NCBI GenBank assembly: GCA_033980235.1
Contig: CM067075.1
Coordinates: forward strand, 191,001-255,000
DNA length: 64,000 bases
Source: Diadema setosum
Taxonomy: Eukaryota > Echinodermata > Echinoidea > Diadematoida > Diadematidae
Direction: 5' to 3'
Notes under the pieces: model-generated
What the model was told of the DNA's origin: nothing
The model's database searches: none
Seen by the model: only the letters and a program-made list of their open reading frames with translations
Translations under genes and position numbers: made by a program
Shown here: positions 46,430 through 57,940 of the stretch, piece by piece
How positions within the stretch are numbered: position 1 is the first letter of the stretch
How the letters are laid out: the number at the start of each line of letters is the position of its first letter

Positions 46430-49400
46430 GGAGAAAATATGCAGAGTCTTTATAGGGAGATAAACTATTCAGTATTTGAGACATATATTTTGTTCTTAAG
46501 GAGACAGCGTGCAAACATGATACCAGAGTAAGTTTGGAAGTGTTTCCTGTATAGAGATATTTAGGGAGACAATATACTCAGTGTGGGGCATATAAACATC
46601 AAAACATCATATCAAAGTAACTTTGGAAGTGTTCCCTACATAACAAATACACAGTCTTTAGGGAGACAAAATTAATATTCTGTATTTGAGACATATATTT
46701 TGTTCTTATGGAGACAGCGTGCCAACATGACACCAGAGTAAGTTTGGAAGTGTTTCTTGTATAGAGATATCTAAGTGTATTTAGGGAGACAATATACTCA
46801 GTGTGGGATATATAAATTGTTCTCAAGAAAACATTATACTAATATCACAACAAAGTGACTTTGGAAGTGTTCCCTATATAAGAAAATGCACAGTCTTTAG
46901 GGAGTCAAAATATTCAGTACTTGAGACATATATTTTGTTTGTAAGGAGACAGCGTGCAAGACCAGAGTAAGTTTGGAAGTGTTTCCTGTTTAGAGATATA
47001 TAAGTGTATTTAGGGAGACAATATACTCTGTGTAAGACATATAGATTGTTTTTAAGAAAAAGTATTATGCAAACATCCCACCAAAGTATCTTTGGAAGTG
47101 TTCCCCTATATAAAAAAAAAATGCACAGAGTCTTTAGGGAGACAAAATATTCAGTGTTGAGACATACATTTTGTCCTTAAGGAGACAGCGTGCCAACATC
47201 ACAACAAAGTGACTTCTCGAAGTGTTCCCTATATAAGAAAATGCACAGAGTCTTTAGGGAGACAAAATAATCAATATTTGAGACATATATTTTGTTTGTA
47301 AGGAGACAGCGTGCGACACCAGAGTAAGTTTGGAAGTGTTTCCTGTATAGATATATATAAGTGTATTCAGGGAGACAATATACTCAGTGTGAGACATATA
47401 GATTGTTCTCAAGAAAACATCATACAAACATCACAACAAAGTAACTTTGGAAGTGTTCCCTACATAACAAATACACAGAGTCTTTAAGGAGACAAAATAT
47501 TCAGTGTTTGAGACATATATTTTGTTCTTAAGGAGACAGTGTGCAAACATGATATCGAAGTATCTTTGGAAGTGTTTCCTGTATAGAAATATATATAAGT
47601 GTTTTAAGGAGACAATATACTCAGTGTGAGACATATAGATTGTTCTTGAGAAAACATTATGCAAACATCACATCAAAGTGACTTTGGAAGTGTTTCCTAT
47701 ATAGAAAATACACAGTCTTTAGGGAGACAAAATTTTCAGTGTTTGAGACATATATTTTGTTCTTAAGGGGACAACGTGCAAACATGACACCAGAGTAAGT
47801 TTGGAAGTGTTTCCTGTATAGAGATATTTAGGGAGACAATATACTTAGTGTGGGGCATATAAACATCAAAACATCATATCAAAGTAACTTTGGAAGTGTT
47901 CCCTACATAACAAATACACAGTCTTTAGGGAGACAAAATTAATATTCTGTATTTGAGACATATATTTTGTTCTTATGGAGACAGCGTGCCAACATGACAC
48001 CAGAGTAAGTTTGGAAGTGTTTCTTGTATAGAGATATCTAAGTGTATTTAGGGAGATAATATACTCAGTGTGGGATATATAAATTGTTCTCAAGAAAACA
48101 TACTATTATCACAACAAAGTGACTTTGGAAGTGTTCCCTATATAAGAAAATGCACAGTCTTTAGGGAGTCAAAATATTCAGTACTTGAGACATATATTTT
48201 GTTTGTAAGGAGACAGCGTGCAAGACCAGAGTAAGTTTGGAAGTGTTTCCTGTTTAGAGATATATAAGTGTATTTAGGGAGACAATATACTCTGTGTAAG
48301 ACATATAGATTGTTTTTAAGAAAAAGTATTATGCAAACATCCCACCAAAGTATCTTTGGAAGTGTTCCCCTATATAAAAATAAAAAATATACAGAGTCTT
48401 TAGGGAGACAAAATATTCAGTGTTGAGACATGCATTTTGTCCTTACGGAAGACAGCGTGCCAACATCACAACAAAGTGACTTCTCGAAGTGTTCCCTATA
48501 TAAGAAAATGCACAGAGTCTTTAGGGAGACAAAATAATCAATATTTGAGACATATATTTTGTTTGTAAGGAGACAGCGTGCGACACCAGAGTAAGTTTGG
48601 AAGTGTTTCCTGTATAGAGATATATAAGTGTATTCAGGGAGACAATATACTCAGTGTGAGACATATAGATTGTTCTCAAGAAAACATCATACAAACATCA
48701 CAACAAAGTAACTTTGGAAGTGTTCCCTACATAACAAATACACAGAGTCTTTAAGGAGACAAAATATTCAGTGTTTGAGACATATATTTTGTTCTTAAGG
48801 AGACAGTGTGCAAACATGGTATCGAAGTATCTTTGGAAGTGTTTCCTGTATAGAAATATATATAAGTGTTTTAAGGAGACAATATACTCAGTGTGAGACA
48901 TATAGATTGTTCTTGAGAAAACATTATGCAAACATCACATCAAAGTGACTTTGGAAGTGTTTCCTATATAGAAAATACACAGTCTTTAGGGAGACAAAAT
49001 TTTTAGTGTTTGAGACATATATTTTGTTCTTAGGGAGACAGCGTGCAAACATGACACCAGAGTAAGTTTGGAAGTGTTTCCTGTATAGAGATATTTAGGG
49101 AGACAATATACTTAGTGTGGGGCATATAAACATCAAAACATCATATCAAAGTAACTTTGGAAGTGTTCCCAACATAACAAATACACAGTCTTTAGGGAGA
49201 CAAAATTAATATTCTGTATTTGAGACATATATTTTGTTCTTATGGAGACAGCGTGCCAACATGACACCAGAGTAAGTTTGGAAGTGTTTCTTGTATAGAG
49301 ATATCTAAGTGTATTTAGGGAGACAATATACTCAGTGTGGGATATATAAATTGTTCTCAAGAAAACATTATACTAATATCACAACAAAGTGACTTTGGAA

Positions 49401-50457
49401 GTGTTCCCTATATAAGAAAATGCACAGTCTTTAGGGAGTCAAAATATTCAGTACTTGAGACATATATTTTGTTTGTAAGGAGACAGTGTGCAAGACCAGA
49501 GTAAGTTTGGAAGTGTTTCCTGTTTCGAGATATATAAGTGTATTTAGGGAGACAATATACTCTGTGTAAGACATATATATTGTTTTTAAGAAAAAGTATT
49601 ATGCAAACATCCCACCAAAGTATCTTTGGAAGTGTTCCCCTATATATAAAAAAAATACACAGAGTCTTTAGGGAGACAAAACATTTAGTGTTGAGACATA
49701 CATTTTGTCCTTAAGGAGACAGCGTGCCAACATCACAACAAAGTGACTTCTCGAAGTGTTCCCTATATAAGAAAATGCACAGAGTCTTTAGGGAGACAAA
49801 ATAATCAATATTTGAGACATATATTTTGTTTGTAAGGAGACAGCGTGCGACACCAGAGTAAGTTTGGAAGTGTTTCCTGTATAGAGATATATAAGTGTAT
49901 TCAGGGAGACAATATACTCAGTGTGAGACATATAGATTGTTCTCAAGAAAACATCATACAAACATCACAACAAAGTAACTTTGGAAGTGTTCCCTACAAA
50001 TACACAGAGTCTTTAAGGAGACAAAATATTCAGTGTTTGAGACATATATTTTGTTCTTATATAAGGAGACAGTGTGCAAACATGACATCGAAGTATCTTT
50101 GGAAGTGTTTCCTGTATAGAAATATATATAAGTGTTTTAAGGAGACAATATACTCAGTGTGAGACATATAGATTGTTCTTGAGAAAACATTATGGAAACA
50201 TCACATCAAAGTAACTTTGGAAGTGTTTCCTATATAGAAAATACACAGTCTTTAGGGAGACAAAATTGTCAGTGTTTGAGACATATATTTTGTTCCTAAG
50301 GAGAGAGTGTGCAAGCACGACACCAGAGTAAGTTTGGAAGTGTTTCCTATATAAAGATATGTATTTAGGGAGACAATAATATACTCAGTGTGAGACATGT
50401 AGATTGTTCTTAAGAAAACACTTTGCAAACATCACACCAAAGTAACTTTGGAAGTGT
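46430..50457 (+). repeat. Satellite array with 11-monomer higher-order repeat (about 1267 bp)
   Basis: Monomers of about 115 bp begin near TTTGGAAGTGTTTCCTGTAT and contain TTTAGGGAGACAAAAT or TTCTTAAGGAGACAGCGTG and GAGACATATATTTTG. Monomer starts near 46532, 46621, 46740, 46857, 46971, 47088, 47211, 47327, 47440, 47563 and 47680 make one 11-monomer block. The block repeats at about 47800 and 49067, each about 1267 bp on, with only scattered differences. A partial block ends at about 50457. Monomers within a block are much more diverged than blocks are from each other. Repeated 75- and 77-codon minus-strand frames follow this period and are not genes. Confidence 0.95.
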
Positions 50458-50903
50458 TATCGCGCGCTCCCGACAGCAGTTCTGAGTTTGGACATCCATA
50501 TCGATAATAAAACAAACGGATTTCCTGCAACATCTACTAATAAACGGAAATACATTTGTTAGAGAAAATTGTTTGAAGGCAGCTATTTTGATAAATTGGA
50601 GTATTTGAAATTATTTGAAAATTTCGTCTCTGGTTCCCATCAGATTTACTATCAACGTAATCCATATCAATGAAAATCAATAAAAATGCATGTATCAAAA
50701 CAACAAGGGGGTTGATCCCTCGGCCAGTGGGTGCGACCTGGACCAACTACGTTTTGGAATATATTTTTTTTTGAAAGAAAAAAAGACATGGACAATTTCA
50801 ATGCGCTAAATATAAAGTATATACGACATAATTAATGCAGTTATACCAAACTGCCTTGACTATAAGTAGTTTGCATTTTCTTGTATATGTGCTGTCATGA
50901 TAA

Positions 50904-51292
50904 TTAAAGGGATAGTACAGTATTGGTAGAGATGAGAATTGGGCTTTTAACTTTTTGCGAGATACCAAGAAAACACTTATGAAATAGTTCAGAGCATACC
51001 CTTTTAAGAGGAATTCAAAGCTTATTTGATGATAATCGGGTTTGGCATGACTGAAACATCTAAAGACAAAGTAAAACAAAGCAATCGTAATAAAGTGTGG
51101 GTCCCACACTTATTAGAATCACTCTGTTTTGGATATCTCAGCCATTTCAAAAGCAATTTTCATCAAATAAACGTTGAATTCCTCATGGAATTACATGCTC
51201 TTTCATATTTCATGAGAGGTTTCTCATTATCTCATCAAAAAATGTTAGAAACCTAAAATTAGGTCTCAACCAAAACTGTACGATCCCTTTAA
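50904..51292. mobile_element. AGGGATAGTACAGT-family MITE, copy 4 (intact ends)
   Basis: TTAA AGGGATAGTACAGTATTGG at the left, CCAAAACTGTACGATCCCT TTAA at the right, with the internal family phrases (GGGCTTTTAACTTTTTGCGA; ATAAAGTGTGGGTCCCAC). Confidence 0.85.
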
Positions 51293-52856
51293 AGTAATTG
51301 ATGCTATTCATACATGTGTATATAATATGTAAAAACTCGCTGAATTTCACCCTTGTTATGACAGGATACCATCAAAAAATCATCCTGATCATGTGAGCGT
51401 ATATAGTGTAACCGTGTATGACAAAAATGATAGTAATGTATACGTATATATATGTATACGTATAGTGATAGTAGCATAGTGGCGGCTATTTCAAATAATG
51501 TGGTATCATATTTTACGTAGTTACACGTCTTGCACCGTCAAAACAGGAAGCAACACTTCCATAATAACAAGAAAATGTCAAATACAATGTATCGGTTACA
51601 TTATCATCTCATCAATTTTATGGCAATCTGGAATATTTTGTAAAGGTTACTTAAATAGTTGGCCAGCATGTTTATTCAGAGTTGATGCCTCCAAGGCAAT
51701 AACAAAGCACCGATCTACGTATGAAATGTTACGAAATTGTTACGAAACAAACGAAATCAAAACGAAATCAACGCTGAGAAAAATATCATAAATATTGAGT
51801 ACGATATATGGGGCATTTATTAAGTTCAACACCACTGAATTGCATCGACTTTGATTAGTTTACATATAATATCTTTGCATGTTTCACATAACTGATGTTA
51901 ATAATTAGTGTTGAATTGCGTATGTAAAGATATTATGACTGTATGTCACTATCAAATAAAGTGCATGACAAATATTATAAATTAATGGAATAAAGTTACA
52001 AAGCGCCAACCATTTTGAATAGTGTATGTATTTTAGTAGTTTCTTGTCTTGTACCATCCGAATCAGAAACCGTACTTTCATTGTGACAGGAATACATTCA
52101 AGTACAAGTTATTGTGTACATTGTGATAATATCAGTTATCACGGAAACGAAACACGTGTGCTGTTCTTTGTTGCAGTCATGAATACTTTGCAAATGTTTA
52201 TTTACAGTTGATAGCGATATATGTCTGACATGTCAAAAAGCAATGGATCTGTTACAGAAAAATGGTTTGTCAGCAGCCATTGTGAATTTCTTTTAATAAA
52301 CTTTAAAATTTTAATGTTTCAATTAATAACAAACAAACACGTTAGTAAATCATAGAAACAAACAAGGTTGATCCTTTATCTCATGGTGTAGTTTGGACTA
52401 TGTACGTTTACGAATGAAATAGATGAGGCATTTTTTTCCTATTACTTATGTTCCCACGTGATTATCTTGAAAGTTTATTTATTGCTAAGTGCAAATTGAT
52501 TGTAACTGCACTGCGCAGAGTCAAAGAAGATGGTGTTTTTGGCATTAAATCAGTTGGTTGTTCTATCTTACTTCTTTTTTCCTGTGGTATATTATTGACA
52601 GAGTACAATTGTATCATGATTTGATGCTCGTGGAGTTTTTGACTTTCTTTGCTGAAATTGTGAATGAGTGGCAGAATCAGGATATTCAAAAAGGGAGTGA
52701 TCTAACTGAGTGGTTATGGGCTTTGCTTGATAACAGGCACACCGCATGGATAATAAATTGGCTGGAAAGGGGTGCGGTCGCCTCTTTCGCCACTTCAAGT
52801 TACTGGATCCATTACTGTGGAATAACATCAAAGAGTCCAGTGTGTTCATGAAGGGA
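51293..52856. other. Interval with two diverged related segments
   Basis: 51480-51620 and 52010-52150 share spaced words (TAGTTACACGTCTTGCACCGTC against TAGTTTCTTGTCTTGTACCATC; then ACAGGAAGCAACACTTCCAT against CAGAAACCGTACTTTCATTG). No gene found. Open frames at 52558-52851 on both strands are unassigned. Confidence 0.35.
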
Positions 52857-53490
52857 TAATAATAATAATAATAAACTGTGCTTGTATAGCGCATATCACA
52901 TTCAGGGAGAAGTCTCTATGCACTTTAAGAGTGAAACAATACAAGTAAAGGAAGTAAGGTAAGACTGGTAAGTAAACAATAGAAAATTAAGATTAAGCTG
53001 ACACTGAGAAACACTGATGGCCATGAGCCTTATCAGTGCAGAAATAAATATGTTTTCAACATTCTTCTAAATGAATCAATTGTTTCAGCATCTTTGATTT
53101 TATCAGGTAGACTATTCCATAATTCTGCTGACGCTACAGCAAATGTTCGTGCTCCATAAAATTTGGTGACAGTCTGGGGACAAACAAAGAGAGACTTGGA
53201 TTTTGAGCGAAGATTTCTAGTCGGATGATACCTTTGGATGAGGTCTTGGAGATATGTGGGACCCAGACCCTGTAAGCATAGGAAAGTCAGCGACAGTATT
53301 TTGTATTGCACACGGACCTTTATTGGTAGCCAGTGCAATTCATGTAAAATAGGAGTGATGTGGTCATGCTTTTGAGCATGTGTCACCAATCTCGCAGCAG
53401 AGTTTTGTATCCTCTGAAGCTTGTTTATTTGCATGTCAGGAAGACCATACAGAATACTATTACAAAAATCAATACGTGACATCACATGAG
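52857..53490 (-). pseudogene. 5'-truncated CR1-type LINE, reverse transcriptase C terminus
   Basis: An uninterrupted minus-strand frame of about 150 codons: SRIDFCNSILYGLPD, KLQRIQNSAARLVT, ITPILHELHWLPI, RVQYKILSLTFLCL, GARTFAVASAELWNSLPD, FRRMLKTYLFLH. These are the conserved blocks of the CR1/Jockey-group reverse transcriptase C terminus ('lDYCNslLyGlp', 'lqRvQNaAaRlv', 'LHWLPv', 'a.k.WNsLP', 'FK..LKt.Lf'). The 3' end is a short UTR and an (ATT)n tail (52857-52874). The lack of stops suggests a fairly young insertion; it has no 5' part. Confidence 0.9.
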
Positions 53491-53499
53491 CGTGAACAA

Positions 53500-53892
53500 G
53501 TCTCTCTACTGATTTCCGGTTCCGGGATGGTACAGTATTGGCTGAGAAGATACTTAGGAAGCAGTTTGTGATTATGTGAAAGAGTATACAATTTTAAGAG
53601 CAATTCAAAATTTATTTGATGAAAATTATTTTTGAAATTTCTGAAATATCTGAATACAAAGTAAAACAAAGCGATCCTAATAAAATATGGGTCCCATCAA
53701 TCATTAGGATCGGTTTTTAGGACATCTCAGCCATTTCAAAAACTATTTTCATCAACATATTAATAAACTTTGAATTCCGTTTGGAATCATATCCGCTGCA
53801 GTACTTCATAAGAGGTTTAATTCTCATTATCATACATCAAATGTAGGACACCTGACGCCTCATCTCAACCGATACTTTACTATCCCTACCTA
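53500..53892. mobile_element. AGGGATAGTACAGT-family MITE, copy 5 (left end degraded)
   Basis: GGGATGGTACAGTATTGGCT at the left and CAACCGATACTTTACTATCC at the right, with ATAAAATATGGGTCCCATC inside. It adjoins the truncated CR1 LINE. Confidence 0.7.
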
Positions 53893-54497
53893 ATGAGAAT
53901 GTGTGAGTGTACCACTTTCAGTGAAACTAGTGAAAAGTTACCCATGTACCGACGAGAGAGACATCTGTGCAGTCATACATGAGCATGTTAACTCCCTCTT
54001 GAAATGATTGAAATAATAACTTTCAACATTAATTCCTCGTTTTCATGATTAAAAAAAAAAAAAAAAAACGCGCTCACCAAATGTAGAGCAAAGGTATTGC
54101 GTGATATTTGCATTAATTATAAAGGCCCGTGGAGGGTGCTAACATGTGTTACAATCAGTAACATAATTGACAGAGAGATAGAGAGAGAGAGAGAAAGAAA
54201 GAAGGAAAAAAGAACATGCCGTCAAGGAGAATGGAGCTATGTTCAGTAGCAATATTTGACAATAGGCAAAGAAATACTATAAATACAAATGCCGAGGGTT
54301 TTTTTTTTTCGTTTGTTTGGTTGGGTTTTTTTTACCGATTGACACCCATCACGCTATTGTCTGCGGCAAGATCTGACAGATTGTAGGATTTGTTAGGATT
54401 CAGCCCCATTAACCCAAAGCTATTTTGACCCTTCCCAGTCCAAGGAGGGGGGGGGGGGGGGGGGGCACATTGTGCCCCCTTACTTTTTTATTATTTA
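53893..54497. other. Gene-free interval with homopolymers
   Basis: Contains an A run (54050-54068), (GA)n (54177-54195), a T run near 54300 and a G run of about 20 (54447-54465). Confidence 0.5.
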
Positions 54498-55310
54498 ATG
54501 TATCACTGTCATATTTGGCGCATTGGTAGAGCATTTCTCGGAATTTTCATGTATAAACTAACAGCTAATGAAGTACCATCTGTTTTTATCCACATGTTCA
54601 AAAGGAATCGCTCTATCCACAGTTATCCCACTCGCCAGAGTGACGCCCGTATTCGCACTATTTTTGCAAAGAAAACAATTATTATATTTACTGGACCCAG
54701 ATATTGAAATGATCTCCCTCTAGATATCACTTCTTCCTTATCTTTATTCACCTTCAAACGCAAATTAAAACAGTTATTACTCAGTGGATACACACTATGC
54801 TCCCAGTATTTTGTCCTTGTCCGCAGCACCAAGTTATTCAAGTTATTTTATGGTACCGATTCATCTTTAAATAACATAGCATTTTTGTTTTTCAAACACT
54901 GCGAGATTTGTATACAGTATGGTTTGTGCGATATCTATGTGGTTCATTACAGTAGTCTATTACTTATCGATTTTTTTTTTCTTTTTTTTTTGTACTGGTG
55001 TAATTTTAGTTGGTCAAGACAAACATATCCGTTCTCCGTGTAAAATTATATGCCTATGAACAGTTTTACAAGCTTTAAAGCTTTTATGTAGGCCCCATCA
55101 TTCTTACAAGTGACATTTTCACACGATATGACCATGTACACTTGTGTCAAGTATGTATTTTTTTTCTTTTTCTTCTACAATCAAAAGACATGATTTTTTT
55201 ATATTTTGTATTCTTGTTTTGTTGTCAATAATTTTGTAATCTCATCATTGAGAAAATGGAAATATGAAAATAAATTTGAACTTGAACTTGAACTTTGAAC
55301 TTGAACTTGA
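54498..55310 (+). pseudogene. LINE 3' end with (TTGAAC)n tail
   Basis: The plus-strand translation has ANEVPSVFIHMFKRNRSIHS, YPTRQSDARI, FTGPRYW(stop)NDLP-type and LSLFTFKRKLKQLLLSGY, matching the C-terminal block of non-LTR reverse transcriptases ('lP.mF...f..n..iHsY.TR', 'GP..WN.LP', 'FK.kLK.lLl'). One in-frame TGA replaces the Trp of 'YWNDLP'. It is followed by an AT-rich 3' UTR and a tail of TTGAAC hexamers (about 55278-55310). Confidence 0.8.
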
Positions 55311-56274
55311 TCCTACATGTGAAATTTCTCAAGGTCACCCATGAAGGGCGCTATTTACGAGAAACAATAAAGACATACATACATGTAGAAATAATATTAA
55401 AACATGATTTTTCTGTGAAATATTTTCATCCCCGGTAGGTATGTCTGATTATAGAGCAATCATTTTCCATAAGTATTTGCCACAAATGAATAAGAAGAAT
55501 CTTATCATTTGCTATGGTTGAAATCTCTTAAGATCACCCATATTTGGCTCTATTTATATATAACAACATAAAAAATACATTATGAGACCTGTGACCTGGC
55601 ATAGGTGTTCGTACATATATAGTTATCACATTTCACATTTGTATAATATTGGAATTTCGAGTCTGAAAATATATAGATTATACGATTATGTAATGATATT
55701 ACAGGTATAACTTGGGTGAAGGAATCAAAACGATCCAAAATAGAAGGGCTTTTGTCACATACATACAATGGACATAATAAGAAAAAAAAAATAGGACCAT
55801 AATTACTTCACATGTTGCTTCTTCAGCAAATTTCAGCCCAGAAACGCCCATTTCATACGTTGTAATATTGTTAATTGAAAGTGGAACAGAAAAAAGAAAA
55901 ACAATCTGACTGACATGGTTATCAGTTTATGATTGCCATGCAACCAGCAATATCAAATATATAATTAAATTATATATAAAAATGTTTGCAATAAGATGTT
56001 CGAATAAGTCACTAAATCGTGTTGGAATTGGATAGAGGGCAAAGGAAAGGCAAATGAAAATCTGGGGAGGGCACAATGCCCCCTCCCCTCAATGAGCTTT
56101 AAAGGTAGCTTATGGGAAGGGTATGAAACTTTAAGTTACGAGTACTTAATTATAAAAAAAAATAAGAATTGAATATTACCTCTTGAACAATAGCAACAGA
56201 AATGATCGGGAATAAGAAAGAAAAATAAGAAAAATAAGCATATATGTTTTACTGTTAATATATGGATACGTGTG
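55311..56274. other. Gene-free interval
   Basis: AT-rich intron sequence. Nothing recognised. Confidence 0.4.
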
Positions 56275-56630
56275 TACTCTATTCTGTCTCCCTAATGTAC
56301 GATGCATATTTATGAAATTTGATATTGGCACATTAAGGAGACACGTCTCCCAAAGGTACTTTTTATTCATAGTGTCTCCCTAAGGTGGACTTATGGGTTA
56401 GAAAACCCAAAGGAGACAAAAATATCACTTACAGAATATATATCTGAAATGAATTTTCTAAGCTCCAATTTTTATTTCAGATTAAAAAGATATCTTCATT
56501 TTCAATGTTTTAACGTAAAATTCAAAAATAGAAACTATGACAAAATCACTTTTTTTCACAGTTTACCATATTGTCTCCGTAAGGTATGTATTTCACGAAC
56601 GTCTCCTTAAGGTTCCACCCAGGAGTATAT
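56275..56630. repeat. Cluster of GTCTCC(C/T)TAAG motifs
   Basis: The word recurs on both strands: TGTCTCCCTAATG (56284), CATTAAGGAGACACGTCTCCC (56332), GTGTCTCCCTAAGG (56370), AAAGGAGACAAAA (56410), TGTCTCCGTAAGG (56572), CGTCTCCTTAAGG (56600). It matches the core of the satellite monomers at 46430-50457. Followed by (AT)n at 56627-56650. Confidence 0.6.
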
Positions 56631-56840
56631 ATATATATATATATATATAATATACACTGGACAGCAAAAGAAAGTACCCACTTCTGTCGAAGGCCGCTCA
56701 CAAAAATTCACCCCCTAGAAATATAAAATTTTTGTACACAGGTGTGCTACACTGCCCCTTACTTATCACATGCACAATATAAGCAAGTGAATGTCTTCAT
56801 AACAAAGAAGAACTTGACATGCACAGCATCTTGGTCAGTA

Positions 56841-57332
56841 GGCGTTTTCACATCAGCCCGATGTTTCGAAATAGCGCGCTATTTTCTGACTTGGGAAATT
56901 TTCCCGATAGCGAAATAGCGCGCTATTTGATAATGTGAACACAAATTAGCGCGCTAATTGTATCGCTCTGATCGAGAAAATTTCTCGACTCCAACTCGGG
57001 AAATTTCTGAAATAGCGGGATAGTAGCGCGCTATTTGATAATGTGAAAACGACTCGAGAAATTAGCGCGATGAATCCCATCATGCCCAGCGTGTGTGACC
57101 TGATCGATCGAGACACACTGCACACAAATCATGAGGAATTTTTGAGAGGGCACACACATTACTGATGCTGTTTGCACATACTCAGCTGTCGAATTAGCTA
57201 TTTTAAAATTTTTTACTATTCGGGCTACCCCCTCTTCGGGCTGATGTGAATAAAAAATGAAATAGCGCTCTAATTCGCAATCACGGAAAATATTTCGAGC
57301 TTGGATTTTTATCGGGCTGATGTGAAAACGCC
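56841..57332 (+). mobile_element. CGCG-rich MITE (GGCGTTTTCACATCAGCCCG ends), copy 1
   Basis: TA then GGCGTTTTCACATCAGCCCG at the left; CGGGCTGATGTGAAAACGCC then TA at the right. The interior is rich in AAATAGCGCGCTATTT, itself palindromic. About 490 bp, inserted in the TIR element at 56655-58311. Confidence 0.9.
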
Positions 57333-57451
57333 TATAGAATCAAAAATCCCACACAACAGCACTTTCCACTATGCAAAAATGGCCACTGAATGGATAACAT
57401 TTTTAAACACCAATATGTCAAAGTGAACACCTGTTTTGTCAAAATGATGTT

Positions 57452-57940
57452 ATTTCACATCAGCCCGATAAAAATCCAAGCTCGAAATATTTTCCGCGAT
57501 TGCGAATTAGAGCGCTATTTCATTTCTTGTTCACATCAGCCCGAAGAGGGGGTAGCCCGAATAGTTACAAATTTTAAAATAGCTAATTCGACAGCCATGT
57601 ATGTGCAAACAGCATCAGTAATGTGTGTGCCCTCTCAAAAATTCCTCATGATTTGTGTGCAGCGTGTCTCGATCGATCAGGTCACACACGCTTGGCATGA
57701 TGGGATTCATCGCGCTAATTTCTCGAGTCGTTTTCACATTATCAAATAGCGCGCTACTATCCCGCTATTTCAGAAATTTCCCGAGTTGGAGTCGAGAAAT
57801 TTTCTCGATCAGAGCGATACAATTAGCGCGCTAATTTGTGTTCACATTATCAACATAGCGCGCTTTTTCGCTATTGGGAAAATTTCCCAAGTCAGAAAAT
57901 AGCGCGCTATTTCGAAACATCGGGCTGATGTGAAAACGCC
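57452..57940 (-). mobile_element. CGCG-rich MITE, copy 2 in inverse orientation
   Basis: Near-complete reverse complement of 56841-57332, ending CGGGCTGATGTGAAAACGCC then TA. Its left end has lost the first bases (starts TTTCACATCAGCCCGAT). With copy 1 it forms a hairpin of about 490-bp arms around a 119-bp loop. Confidence 0.9.

Noticed and set aside
46599..49360. Recurring 75- and 77-codon minus-strand frames as a tandem gene family
   Set aside because: They recur at exactly the satellite block period, start and stop within monomers, and have no known motif.
52558..52851. 97-codon plus-strand frame next to the CR1 fragment
   Set aside because: No conserved motif or splice signals; an equally long frame is open on the other strand over the same DNA.
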